From Ignavibacteriota bacterium (GTDB lineage: Bacteria > Bacteroidota > Ignavibacteria > Ignavibacteriales > Melioribacteraceae), in assembly GCA_016708125.1 (NCBI GenBank), contig JADJGF010000001.1:4238001-4302000 (forward strand): 64,000 nt of DNA. Direction: 5' to 3'. Numbering within the stretch: position 1 is the stretch's first letter; each line of letters starts with the position of its first letter. The position numbers and the translations under genes are program-made. The notes beneath the pieces are model-generated. The model worked only from the letters and a program-made list of their open reading frames with translations, had not been told where the DNA came from and made no database searches. Below are positions 8,397 to 17,032 of the stretch, in pieces.

Positions 8397-9875
8397 ATGC
8401 GAATAAAATTACTATATATTTTTTTACTAATTACTAATATAAATTTTGCCCAAATTAATGAATATTTAATAAAATTCGGAGTTCAAGGAAATTTATTAAT
8501 TCCTGATACAGAATTCAAAAATGATGCTTACGTTTTGTCTTTATTTGGCAGAGGATTTATTAAATATGAATTATCATCAAGCTGGGAAAGTGAAATTGGG
8601 TTTGGAATTGGAAATCTTTCCGGTGTTAATTATCAAAATAAAAAATGGGAAACAAATTTAATTCCGTTAGATTTTAGGTTTAATTTCAGTCCGTTTCAAT
8701 CTCAAATTTACAGTCCTTATATTTTTTGCGGAATTGGTTTGCTTCGCTGGAATGTTACAAATCTGCCAAGCGGAGAAATTACTAAAAAAAGCGGATGGGA
8801 TATTTTAATTCCAATTGGTGCCGGAATTGAGTTTTGCATAAATAGTAAATTATTAATTGATCTTAAAGGAAGTTATAATTTTACATCAACTGATTATTTA
8901 AATAATTATGATAGCAAAAAAAACAAAGACGGATTTTATTCTTTTAGTTTTGGATTTACATTTGTAGAAGGCGGAAATTTATCTGACTCAGACGGTGACG
9001 GAATTATTATGAAAATGGAAGAGGAAATTGGTACAAATCCAAATAAATTTGATACTGATGATGATGGATTATCTGATGGAGAAGAAATTAATCTATATTT
9101 TACAAATCCATTAGTCCCGGATTCTGATAAAGATAATTTGACAGATTTTGAAGAAGTTAAATATTTTTTTTCTGATCCTAATTCTCAAGATTCTGATGGA
9201 GATGATATTTTAGATTTTGATGAAATTGATAAATTTAAAACAAATCCTAACCAAAAAGATTCCGATAAGGATGAATTGAGCGATGGTTATGAAGTTTTTA
9301 AATATAGTACAAATCCAACATTGATTGATTCCGATAGTGATGAACTTAACGATAAAGAAGAAATATTTTCAACAAAAACTAATCCAATTAAGTTTGATAC
9401 AGATGAAGATGGTGTTTCAGACGGCATTGAATTTAATATATTAAAGACAAATCCTTTAGTGAAAGAAAATCACGAAAAATATATTTCAGAAAATAAAACT
9501 GAAAATAAAATTAATTTAGAAAATTTGAATACAGATAAGTCGGTCATTCTTCAAGGTGTTCAATTTCTTCTTGGTTCTGCAGAAATTAATTCTTCATCAG
9601 AAAATATTTTGCAGCAAGTAAAACTGATTTTGAACGAAAATCCCAATCTGAAAATTGAAATTCACGGCTACACAGATAATATTGGAAATCCTGATTTTAA
9701 TCAAAAATTATCTGAGAATCGTGCAGAAACTGTTAAAAATTGGTTTGTTAAAAATGGAATTAATTTTCAGCGAATTGCTACAAAAGGGTTTGGTTCGTTA
9801 AATCCAATTGGAAATAATGAAATTCAAGGAGGCCGAGAAAAAAATAGAAGAATAGAAATTATAAAAGTTAAATAG
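8397..9875 (+). CDS. OmpA-family protein with TSP3 repeats (paralogue)
   Basis: A 492-residue paralogue of the gene just upstream with the same layout. It has a signal peptide (to about FAQ, residue 19), an N-terminal barrel to about 200, Asp-rich TSP3 calcium-binding repeats from about 200 to 355, a Lys/Asn/Glu-rich linker, and a C-terminal OmpA domain containing GYTDNIGNPDFNQKLSENRA and GFGSLNPIG. The TSP3 repeats are more degenerate than in the upstream copy (for example SDKDNLTDFEE and SDSDELNDKEE), which suggests relaxed calcium binding or divergence after duplication. The start at 8397 has no visible Shine-Dalgarno, and a structured element separates it from the first copy. It may therefore be expressed separately. 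Confidence 0.92.
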   Translation: MRIKLLYIFLLITNINFAQINEYLIKFGVQGNLLIPDTEFKNDAYVLSLFGRGFIKYELSSSWESEIGFGIGNLSGVNYQNKKWETNLIPLDFRFNFSPFQSQIYSPYIFCGIGLLRWNVTNLPSGEITKKSGWDILIPIGAGIEFCINSKLLIDLKGSYNFTSTDYLNNYDSKKNKDGFYSFSFGFTFVEGGNLSDSDGDGIIMKMEEEIGTNPNKFDTDDDGLSDGEEINLYFTNPLVPDSDKDNLTDFEEVKYFFSDPNSQDSDGDDILDFDEIDKFKTNPNQKDSDKDELSDGYEVFKYSTNPTLIDSDSDELNDKEEIFSTKTNPIKFDTDEDGVSDGIEFNILKTNPLVKENHEKYISENKTENKINLENLNTDKSVILQGVQFLLGSAEINSSSENILQQVKLILNENPNLKIEIHGYTDNIGNPDFNQKLSENRAETVKNWFVKNGINFQRIATKGFGSLNPIGNNEIQGGREKNRRIEIIKVK

Positions 9876-9891
9876 TTTTATTCGTTCTTAA

Positions 9892-12800
9892 TCACTTCAA
9901 AATAAAAATAATATCTTCATTTATATTATTGGAATTTATTGAGAATATTTTTGTCTCAAATTTTTCCGGATAAGATTTTAATTTAATTTTTTCCAATTGT
10001 TTTTCATCAATATTGATTATGTAATTTCCCGGAGCAATGCCATAACTGTAAAAACTTCCATCGCTCATTGATTTTATTTTAATTACATCTTCAGATTTTT
10101 CTTTCTTTAAATAAATATTAATTCCTTCCAACGGAATTTTTTCATTCCCAACAATTTTAAAAACATTTCCATTAATTACTGCAGCTTCATAAAAAGGAAT
10201 ATTGATTTCTTTATACTGGTTTGGATCAGAAATAAAACTAAATTTATTCCACACCGGAAACCATAAAGGGTTTTTACTCTTTCTATCAATTAATCTTAAA
10301 TCAAATTTTGTATAAGATTCCAAATCGTTTAAAATAATTTTTCCATCATCAACAATTTTTTTATTGCTTACGGAATTTACCGAGACATCCATATTGTTAA
10401 TTAATTTTTCTTCATCATCAAATAAATTATTATTGTTTTCATCAAGATAAAATCTAATTGCCGAAGCCGATCTTCCGACCATTCCCCTATTGTGAAAATC
10501 AATTTGGTTAAAAATACTGTTGTAGTTTAATGATCCAGAAGCCGATTGAGAAATTACTGATTTTGAAATATTTGTATTTGATCTTAAAAATGGAAGATCA
10601 AAAATAATTCGAAGCTGCGTATCGGTAAATGAAGTAATAAAATTAATATTATGCGTAAGTTGAATTCTATAATTCTGCATAAATGTTGTTGCCAGCGAAA
10701 CATTAAAACTTTCAAACTTGTTTCTGTTGGTATTATAAAAAAGTCTTGTGTCAATAATGCTTCCTCCAAAAATATTTGAAGGAATATAAAATGAATAATT
10801 GAGTCGAAAGTTTAAATAAGAAGACGCAAAATCATTATTAGTAATTTTGAAATAATTATATTCAAGTGAAGGACTAATATTTTTAAAATCATAAAAAGTT
10901 CTTACAGAAAAATCATATCGATCAAAATTTGTTAAAGAAGTTTTTTTTAATTTCGCAAAAATACTCAGCATACTTTCATCAAAGGAGATTGGCAGAAAAA
11001 TATTCCCGTCAATTTCGTTTTTAATTTTTGTGGGATTAAACTTCAAATTATTTTCATAAAATTTTGCGCCAATATTAAAACTTGCCAAATCACTAAAAAT
11101 GGAATTTACCTCAACGTTATAAAATGCATTTGGCGCAATTGTGAGACTTGAAATATATCCATCTAAAATATGCGCAGTTGTTTTTGAATAAATTGAAGAA
11201 TTAGAAAAATCATCAACAAATAAATCTGTACCTATTTGAGTTGTAATTCTATCGCTTAAACCGTAAGCTGCATTTGCTTGAAGCATATATTCATCAATTG
11301 TTAAAAGCTTTCCAAAATTAAAATTATAGTCTAATTCACCAATTGGAATTTGCGTAATTGGAATTTGATATAATTTCCTTTCAAATTTTGTTTCTCCGTT
11401 TGTTCCATATTTTTTAAACTCTAAAATTGTTGTCCCGTAAGAAAATGGAAGGCTGAAACTAAAATTTCCATTTTCATCGGCTTCAATTATTTCAATAATT
11501 TCATTGTTCATGGAAATTTCAACTTTCCAAAAAGGGTTAGTCTTTTCCTGAATAATTTGTTTACCGTAAATTCTTCGTAATTCTAAAGGTTCATTTGAAA
11601 CTGTAATTCCTTTAAAATCATAAGATTGCAAACCAAACGCATTGCCATTTCCCAGAATAATATTGCTGATTGTTCTGTTGTTGAGAAATGCATAACGCCA
11701 TCTATATTGCGTTTGATTATAAATGAATTTATTTTGAAACAACGAGTGATTTGTTGCGAGCTGAAAATCTCCGCCGAATAATTCATTTCCCAAACCTAAA
11801 TCAAATGAATAAAATGGATTTTCATTTTTTACAAAATTACTGCTTAATGAATAATCTAAAAATCCTCCGTTAAAATTTTTACGTTCTCTTTCAAATTTTA
11901 TTGGATAGTTTTCACTAACTGCTGCATTTTTACTAAGAGAAAATTTTTGCTGATTTATTAATCTTTCAACCATAGGAAGCTGATTTGCCGAACTAAATTT
12001 TACTTCAAGATTTCTTAAACTTACTTCAAGTTTTCCTTCTAATAAATTTTCTATTAAATCTGGTTTTACAAAATATTCCAAATCACTTTTTATAAAATCA
12101 TTATTTGTAAAATTTATTTTTTCATCATTTTTAATTTGATTCAAATTTCTGAAATCAATTGAGTTTGTAATTTTTAGTTCACTTAAACTTTGCGCAGAAA
12201 ATTTTTCAACTATTAAATCTTCATTATGATTTATTTGCAGAATTGTCAAAATCTCACTTAACGGTAAATAAACAATGGAGTTTTTATATTTTGCTAAAAT
12301 CATTTCATCAATATATCCGGCATATTTGAATCGTAAAATTAAATCATCAACAGATTCTTCAATTTGCTTTTGTTCTTGTTCACTTTGAATAGTAAAATAA
12401 AAATAATCCGAAAAATTGCTCCATTCATTTCCAATTTTACTTCTTAATTTCCATCGGTAATTATTGTAGTTTTTTAAAGAATTTGGATTAAGATTAAAAA
12501 GTGTATCGGTCAATTCTTCCTTTAAAATCAGTAAATATTCTTCACCCAAAATATTTGAAGTGTTAATTCCCTCAATCGTAATTTCATAAAAATCAGCATT
12601 ATTATTTTTATTCCAAATTAAACTTGAATTTTTATTTTCAGAATCATTGGAGCTAATTATTAAATTATTTTTACTGATAATTGCGGGCGGTAAATTAAAT
12701 TTTTCTTCTTCTATAAAATCTTTCTTTGGAGAATTGATAATAAAATAAATGGTTTTAGAAAATTCACTCCAATCTGTTTTATTATAAGCGCGTAATCTTA

Positions 12801-13194
12801 TTGAATATTTTTTTTCAAATTGCAAAAAGTTTTCCGGAAACAAATATTCATTTTTTTCAATTACACAAAAATATGGCGAAGAAAAAATTAATTTATTTTT
12901 TTCGCCAATTTCTTCAATATAAATTGTGTAACCATTTGCGTTTGTAATTTGGTTCCATTTGAAAAATGGCGTTACGGTTGTTATGTTAAATATCGAATCG
13001 GAACTTGGATAAATAAGTTTTGGAATTTCAAGTTTTACAGAATCAATTAATTTTTTTTCGTTTGATTTTATTTTACTTTGGCTTGATTGAGCTAAATTGT
13101 TTGAAAAACAAAATAAAGTAAACGTTAGAAATAAAATTTGAGATATTCTAATTTTTGAAATAATCCAAATATTTATTTTATAAAAAATTCTCAA
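9892..13194 (-). CDS. Usher-like outer-membrane assembly protein with FN3 domains
   Basis: A 1100-residue exported protein that I interpret as a non-classical fimbrial usher. After the signal region (about 1-36) come two fibronectin-III-like modules (about 58-155 and 170-275) of the kind PFFKWNQITNANGYTIYI. A mixed domain follows (about 285-430) with VYLPLSEILTIL and a LPMVERLIN segment like those preceding some usher barrels. A long beta-rich region (430-930) contains a plug-like insert near 538-605 (RRIYGKQII, PFWKVEISMNNEIIE, ENGNFSFSLPFSYGTTILEF). The C-terminus has an Asp/Asn-rich segment (DENNNNLFDDEE, about 911) and a carboxypeptidase-regulatory-like fold (GIAPGNYIINID). Its start overlaps the chaperone stop by four bases, and DUF4402 subunits lie upstream. 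The role rests on context plus pattern; it could instead be another large barrel. Confidence 0.65.
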   Translation of the reverse strand: MRIFYKINIWIISKIRISQILFLTFTLFCFSNNLAQSSQSKIKSNEKKLIDSVKLEIPKLIYPSSDSIFNITTVTPFFKWNQITNANGYTIYIEEIGEKNKLIFSSPYFCVIEKNEYLFPENFLQFEKKYSIRLRAYNKTDWSEFSKTIYFIINSPKKDFIEEEKFNLPPAIISKNNLIISSNDSENKNSSLIWNKNNNADFYEITIEGINTSNILGEEYLLILKEELTDTLFNLNPNSLKNYNNYRWKLRSKIGNEWSNFSDYFYFTIQSEQEQKQIEESVDDLILRFKYAGYIDEMILAKYKNSIVYLPLSEILTILQINHNEDLIVEKFSAQSLSELKITNSIDFRNLNQIKNDEKINFTNNDFIKSDLEYFVKPDLIENLLEGKLEVSLRNLEVKFSSANQLPMVERLINQQKFSLSKNAAVSENYPIKFERERKNFNGGFLDYSLSSNFVKNENPFYSFDLGLGNELFGGDFQLATNHSLFQNKFIYNQTQYRWRYAFLNNRTISNIILGNGNAFGLQSYDFKGITVSNEPLELRRIYGKQIIQEKTNPFWKVEISMNNEIIEIIEADENGNFSFSLPFSYGTTILEFKKYGTNGETKFERKLYQIPITQIPIGELDYNFNFGKLLTIDEYMLQANAAYGLSDRITTQIGTDLFVDDFSNSSIYSKTTAHILDGYISSLTIAPNAFYNVEVNSIFSDLASFNIGAKFYENNLKFNPTKIKNEIDGNIFLPISFDESMLSIFAKLKKTSLTNFDRYDFSVRTFYDFKNISPSLEYNYFKITNNDFASSYLNFRLNYSFYIPSNIFGGSIIDTRLFYNTNRNKFESFNVSLATTFMQNYRIQLTHNINFITSFTDTQLRIIFDLPFLRSNTNISKSVISQSASGSLNYNSIFNQIDFHNRGMVGRSASAIRFYLDENNNNLFDDEEKLINNMDVSVNSVSNKKIVDDGKIILNDLESYTKFDLRLIDRKSKNPLWFPVWNKFSFISDPNQYKEINIPFYEAAVINGNVFKIVGNEKIPLEGINIYLKKEKSEDVIKIKSMSDGSFYSYGIAPGNYIINIDEKQLEKIKLKSYPEKFETKIFSINSNNINEDIIFILK

Positions 13195-14009
13195 GGAATA
13201 GTGAACTCAAAACTATTTGAAATATCATTTGGCGGAACTAATTTGCTTTCCGGAATATCTTCTTTTTCGTTGAACTTAATTAATAATTTTGCGGTATAAT
13301 TTCCTACCGGGAATTTATCTTTGGGCAAAACATAATTCCTAACAATATTATAATAGACCGATAAATAATCATGTTCTTCTAAAATTATTTCACCTTTTGA
13401 ATTTGTAACCGTTAAATTAAAATTTCCAAAATAAGGCGAATTTCCCAATTGTTTTATTTTATATAAAAGTTGGTGAGTATCTGTAGAATCTTTTATTAAA
13501 GAAGTTTTCTCAATTTCCAAATCCGTAAAAACAGAATCGGTCCTGTATAAAGCAGTGGTAACTTGATTTAAAACAAATTTAAGTTTTGCAGAAACTCCGC
13601 TTCCATCACTTATGGTTGTATCTTTATTTATTGGAGTTGATGAAGTTACAATTCTTGTCCAATAAGTTCCATTTGCAATTTCTTTTGGCGGTTTAATCAT
13701 TAAACGAATTGTTTGCCGTTCTTTGGAATTTAACACAAACTTTTTGGGAAATGCAGTAATCCAATTATTTATTGAAGGAAATTCTTCGGTCGGATTTTCC
13801 AAATATTTCATTGTTCTTGTGCCAAGCGAATCTGAAACCGGAAAACCAAAAATAAATGAAATTGTAATTTCATAATTTTCAAAAGATTCATTCTGTACAA
13901 TCATACTTCCGAATTTATTGTTTTCATCCATGTAAACAACATACGGCGAAATAATAACTTGTGCGTAAATTGAAATTGAAAATAAAAATATCAGCAAAAA
14001 TTTTTTCAT
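13191..14009 (-). CDS. PapD-like periplasmic chaperone
   Basis: A 272-residue secreted protein with a signal peptide ending near YAQ (residue 16), then VIISPYVVYMDENNKFGSMIVQN, here read as the first strands of a PapD-like Ig fold. FVLNSKERQTIRLMIKPP (about 90-107) followed by ANGTYWTRIV matches the chaperone G1-strand region, in which alternating hydrophobics complement a pilin subunit. A second Ig-like domain follows from about 150. Chaperones of this type fold pilins in the periplasm and deliver them to an usher. The stop overlaps the usher start and the start overlaps the preceding DUF4402-like gene, both by four bases, so translation is probably coupled. At 272 residues it is a little longer than the classical 220-240. 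Confidence 0.75.
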   Translation of the reverse strand: MKKFLLIFLFSISIYAQVIISPYVVYMDENNKFGSMIVQNESFENYEITISFIFGFPVSDSLGTRTMKYLENPTEEFPSINNWITAFPKKFVLNSKERQTIRLMIKPPKEIANGTYWTRIVTSSTPINKDTTISDGSGVSAKLKFVLNQVTTALYRTDSVFTDLEIEKTSLIKDSTDTHQLLYKIKQLGNSPYFGNFNLTVTNSKGEIILEEHDYLSVYYNIVRNYVLPKDKFPVGNYTAKLLIKFNEKEDIPESKLVPPNDISNSFEFTIP

Positions 14010-14470
14010 AAAAACTCAATTGTTAAAGTTATAGAACCAATATAATTTCCCGGACTAACACCAGAATTTGTTGAAATACTTCCGCCAAGCCATAAATAAA
14101 TCGGAAGATAAAAAAATGCTCGTCTAATTTCTAAAGGTGAATTTGGATTAAAATTTACTCTTCCGGTTTGTCTATCATAATAAGACCAAGCTCCGCTGTT
14201 GCTTGAAAATTTTAACGGAACTGAATTATTTCCATTTGATAAAAAACTTGGAAGTTTAAAAGTTACGAGCAAATCTGATCTAAAAAATTTTGTATGATAA
14301 AAATAAAATTTAGCTGCTCCTTCATCCGTGTGTAAAATTGTTTCGGAATATCCGATAAAAATATCGCCAAACTCAAGATCATTATTTCTGTAAGTAATAA
14401 TTGATTGTGAATTCACATCAGAAAGTGCAAGTACAAATAAATAGAAAAAATATAATTTTGCTTCTTTCAT
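14006..14470 (-). CDS. DUF4402-like fimbrial subunit (divergent)
   Basis: A 154-residue secreted protein with a signal peptide ending near NSQ (residue 22). It keeps the hallmarks seen in the other subunits of this cluster: an LEFGDIFIGYSET segment (compare LDFGEIIVSGSS), then IYLWLGGSIS and the final strand GNYIGSITLTIEF. These fit a DUF4402-type beta-sandwich, a family found with periplasmic chaperones and ushers. The middle is divergent (Phe/Tyr-rich, no FTP-V segment), so this could be the tip or a specialised subunit. Its stop overlaps the chaperone start by four bases. It is the last subunit gene before the chaperone-usher pair. Confidence 0.65.
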   Translation of the reverse strand: MKEAKLYFFYLFVLALSDVNSQSIITYRNNDLEFGDIFIGYSETILHTDEGAAKFYFYHTKFFRSDLLVTFKLPSFLSNGNNSVPLKFSSNSGAWSYYDRQTGRVNFNPNSPLEIRRAFFYLPIYLWLGGSISTNSGVSPGNYIGSITLTIEFL

Positions 14471-14649
14471 ATTTTAAAATTTTGTCATTTCAAATTAGAT
14501 AATTTTTAAATTATTTACAAAAAAACTACATTAAAAAACAATTAGTTAGAGGATTTATTTGAAGTAATATTTAAAGTTGATTTGAAATAAGAATTGAAAA
14601 CTTAAATTGGCTGAGATTACAAATTTTTATATTCTAAAAAAGTGGATTT

Positions 14650-15111
14650 TTAATAAACTACTGTAATTGTAAAATTTTTCTGCGAATTTATATTTTCTTC
14701 GCCTGGTTTATATTTGGAAAATTCATCAATATTTAGATTTGAAAAATATTTAGAATCATAATTTTTATCCGAATTATTTCTAATTAATGAATTTTTGTTT
14801 TCATTTATAAACTTTGATGATCTTTTTAAAACATCAAATATATTTGATTTTGATTCATTTTTAATAATATTTTTTTGGATTACTCTATTATTGTAGTTAA
14901 CCAAAATGTTTCTTTTTCTAAAAAAATTAGTTTCATCTGAATAAATAACTTTTCCGGTTTCTGTATCATAATTGGTAAACTGAAAAACTTCACTTTTAAC
15001 TAATTTTATTTTAATCTCAACATTTGCAGTCTGCATTGATTGGCAAAATAAAAATGAGGAAGAATACAAAAGTATGAAAAATAATATTTTTAAATATTTA
15101 TGCAATTGCAA
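14650..15111 (-). CDS. Small secreted protein of the DUF4402 cluster
   Basis: A 153-residue protein whose frame begins with TTG at 15111; no in-frame ATG gives a better start. The first 24 residues form a signal peptide (YLKILFFILLYSSSFLF, ending CQS). The mature part is mostly polar and Asn/Lys/Ser-rich, with no DFGE or WLGG motif, but it ends NFTITVVY, closely like the last strand of the DUF4402 subunits (FTLTVEY, FVLSVTY). It may be a stripped-down or decayed subunit, or a regulator or anchor of the fibre. It lies between subunit genes in the same orientation. A GTTTCTAAA/TTTAGAAAC inverted repeat sits just before its start. The function is unknown. Confidence 0.55.
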   Translation of the reverse strand: MQLHKYLKILFFILLYSSSFLFCQSMQTANVEIKIKLVKSEVFQFTNYDTETGKVIYSDETNFFRKRNILVNYNNRVIQKNIIKNESKSNIFDVLKRSSKFINENKNSLIRNNSDKNYDSKYFSNLNIDEFSKYKPGEENINSQKNFTITVVY

Positions 15112-15158
15112 GTTTCTAAAGTTGATTGATGTTTTTGTAAATTATCGAATTTAGAAAC
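15112..15158 (-). repeat. Inverted repeat in leader of the 14650 gene
   Basis: GTTTCTAAA (15112-15120) and its complement TTTAGAAAC (15150-15158) flank a 29-base loop immediately before the TTG start at 15111. As RNA on the minus strand it would place a 9-bp stem against the start codon, so it could hinder translation. There is no U-run, so it is unlikely to be a terminator. Confidence 0.35.
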
Positions 15159-15182
15159 AATAATGTTTATTGCAGATCACAA

Positions 15183-15677
15183 TTAATAAGTTACCGAAAG
15201 CACAAAAAGTCCAACATAATCCCCAATTTCTTGTTTTGGATTAATATAAATTTCGCCACCGACGAAAATCTGAAGCTCACCAATCAATCCATTTTGAGCA
15301 AGCGGTAAAGTATTTCCATCCAAAATTTTTTGAGAATTTTTTGTTTCAACATTAGGAGTAAAAATCAAAGTGCCAAAATTTCCACCAAAATTTGAAGCCC
15401 AATCGTAATTTGTTAATTCAACTGAACTAAATCTTACGGTAATATTTTTCCCGGGATGACCGGTTACAATAAATTGTTTCCCAAAATTTGGCTCAATTTT
15501 TTCGATAAAAGAAGAACCGGAAACTATAATTTCTCCAAAATCCAAATCGCCGGAACCTGCTTCAATAGAAAGCGGCTGAATTAAATTTGCACTTGCATTT
15601 CCGCTTATATATCCAGTTTGTTGTGCAAAAAGTGACGTTAGAGAAATTAAGGTAAATACTATGAATATTTTTTTCAT
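15183..15677 (-). CDS. DUF4402 fimbrial-type subunit
   Basis: A 164-residue secreted protein with a signal peptide ending near FAQ (residue 19). The mature chain shows the DUF4402 pattern clearly: LSIEAGSGDLDFGEIIVSGS, a FIVTGHPGKNITVRFSS strand pair, GTLIFTPNVET, then LQIFVGGEIYI and a terminal strand with GDYVGLFVLSVTY. DUF4402 proteins are small beta-sandwich exported proteins commonly encoded beside a chaperone and usher; a polymerising pilin is the likely role. About 35 bases upstream of the ATG is a strong hairpin with a U-run (15712-15760), so expression of this and all later genes may depend on read-through. Confidence 0.78.
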   Translation of the reverse strand: MKKIFIVFTLISLTSLFAQQTGYISGNASANLIQPLSIEAGSGDLDFGEIIVSGSSFIEKIEPNFGKQFIVTGHPGKNITVRFSSVELTNYDWASNFGGNFGTLIFTPNVETKNSQKILDGNTLPLAQNGLIGELQIFVGGEIYINPKQEIGDYVGLFVLSVTY

Positions 15678-15711
15678 AGTACAAAATATGAATTGAAATG
15701 ATTTTTTTAAA

Positions 15712-15760
15712 GAATAAAAAAAATGGCGTCAGATATCAATTTTCTTATTATCTAACGCCA
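15712..15760 (-). terminator. Intrinsic terminator/attenuator inside the pilin cluster
   Basis: On the minus strand a stem of about 12 pairs with one mismatch (TGGCGTTAGATA against TATCTGACGCCA) is followed directly by eight U residues. That is a textbook intrinsic terminator. It lies 160 bases after the second DUF4402 gene and only about 35 bases before the third. It should terminate most transcripts from the first two subunit genes. Just before the stem the minus strand reads TCCTCATGGGTCCTCAG, with two TCCTCA units. Confidence 0.75.
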
Positions 15761-15920
15761 CTGAGGACCCATGAGGATTTTATAAAATTAAATTCTATTT
15801 CACTATCGGTACATAATTAAAAAACTTTAATTTTAATCACTTTCAAGATCTAAGTATATTATTATAAAATATTTTAATTCTTCTAAAATGAACAATTCTA
15901 AACTAAATAACACAAATACC

Positions 15921-16442
15921 TCAATATTCTACAGTTAATGTAAATGTTCCTTTATAATCTCCATATGGCTGATTACTATTTATAGTCATCGAACCGCCAA
16001 TCCAAATGTAAAGTTTACCCAAAGGTGAATCATTACTTAATCTTACGGTATTTCCATTGCGTAAAATTCTTGATGAAACATAATTTATATTTCCATTTGT
16101 ATGGCGCACATTTGGAGTAAATCTAATTGTTCCATTAGTTCCGCCAAAATTATCAACCCAATCATTATTATTTAGGTTAACATTTCTTGAAAAAGTTACC
16201 GTAACATTTCTTCTACTAAAACCGGTTACTTCAAATTCAATTCCCAAATCTGCAGATCTTGTTAAAGTAAATCTGTTTCCGGTATAAATAATTTCACCAA
16301 AATCTAAATCGCCTTTAACTTTATTTAATGCTAATCCATTATTTAGTGAAATACTAATATTTGTTGAAATATTAAAACTTGATTGAGCAAATATTTTTAT
16401 TGTAGAAATCAGTAATAAAAGAACAATTATTTTTTTTAACAT
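15921..16442 (-). CDS. DUF4402 fimbrial-type subunit
   Basis: A 173-residue secreted protein, signal peptide ending near FAQ (residue 20). DUF4402 landmarks are all present: LALNKVKGDLDFGEIIYTG, the strand pair FEVTGFSRRNVTVTFS, GTIRFTPNVRHT, LYIWIGGSMTI and the closing GDYKGTFTLTVEY. The protein resembles its neighbours most in the DLDFGEI and W-I/L-GG segments and differs in the loops, as expected for pilin variants. It follows the first subunit gene by 45 bases with no hairpin between, so the two probably form the strongly expressed front of the operon. Role as a fibre subunit is inferred from family and neighbours. Confidence 0.78.
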   Translation of the reverse strand: MLKKIIVLLLLISTIKIFAQSSFNISTNISISLNNGLALNKVKGDLDFGEIIYTGNRFTLTRSADLGIEFEVTGFSRRNVTVTFSRNVNLNNNDWVDNFGGTNGTIRFTPNVRHTNGNINYVSSRILRNGNTVRLSNDSPLGKLYIWIGGSMTINSNQPYGDYKGTFTLTVEY

Positions 16443-16487
16443 TTAGTTTAAATAAAGTTTTGGGAATAATTTTGTTATTCCCGATTA

Positions 16488-16979
16488 TTAATTATAACTT
16501 ACTTCAATATTAAAGGTGCCAGTATAATCACCACCAATAGTAGTTGGCGTAATATCAATTGATCCCCCTAGCCATAAATACAATAAACCAGTTCCAGCGG
16601 TTAAAGTATGCTGTGATTCATCACCAACAGAAGATCCAGAAACATAGGTTGCATCACTGGTTTTTTCAACTTTTGGAGCAAAAGTTAAATTATTTGATTC
16701 GTATGATAGATTAACTGAGCTAGAATAATCAACTATAATATTTTTGTTTGAATGACCAGATACTAAAAAAGCAACTGGGGTTGTAACACTAATTGTTTCA
16801 TTACTTGTACCAATTACTTTTTCTCCAAAATCGATTCCACTAGATGGTGGAGTAATTGATAAACCTTTTTTAAGTTGAACTGCAACAGAAGTGCTGCTAT
16901 TAGCTAAACTTTGACCAAATATCACACTTGTTGAAAAAATAAGTGCTGCTAAAACTAAAAGATATTTTTTTGCGTACAT
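16488..16979 (-). CDS. DUF4402 fimbrial-type subunit, first gene of cluster
   Basis: A 163-residue secreted protein with a signal peptide ending near FGQ (residue 23). It shows SGIDFGEKVIG, FLVSGHSNKNIIVDYSS, LTFAPKVEKT, LLYLWLGGSIDI and the final GDYTGTFNIEVSYN, i.e. the full DUF4402 layout. It is Ser/Thr-rich, lacks Cys in the mature chain and looks like a secreted structural protein. GGAGTATTAA precedes the ATG, a clear ribosome-binding site absent from several later genes of the cluster. As the promoter-proximal gene with the best initiation signal it is the best candidate for the major subunit. A CRP-like palindrome lies about 55-70 bases upstream, between this gene and the divergent xdhA. 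Confidence 0.78.
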   Translation of the reverse strand: MYAKKYLLVLAALIFSTSVIFGQSLANSSTSVAVQLKKGLSITPPSSGIDFGEKVIGTSNETISVTTPVAFLVSGHSNKNIIVDYSSSVNLSYESNNLTFAPKVEKTSDATYVSGSSVGDESQHTLTAGTGLLYLWLGGSIDITPTTIGGDYTGTFNIEVSYN

Positions 16980-17032
16980 TTAATACTCCCTAATTGATTT
17001 GTTTGAGTTTCTTTTTGAAGTATTTTTCAAAG

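Noticed and set aside
15751..15780. Riboswitch before the third pilin gene
   Set aside because: The paired TCCTCA motif and hairpin are striking, but I could not match any known aptamer core; I keep it only as an attenuator finding.
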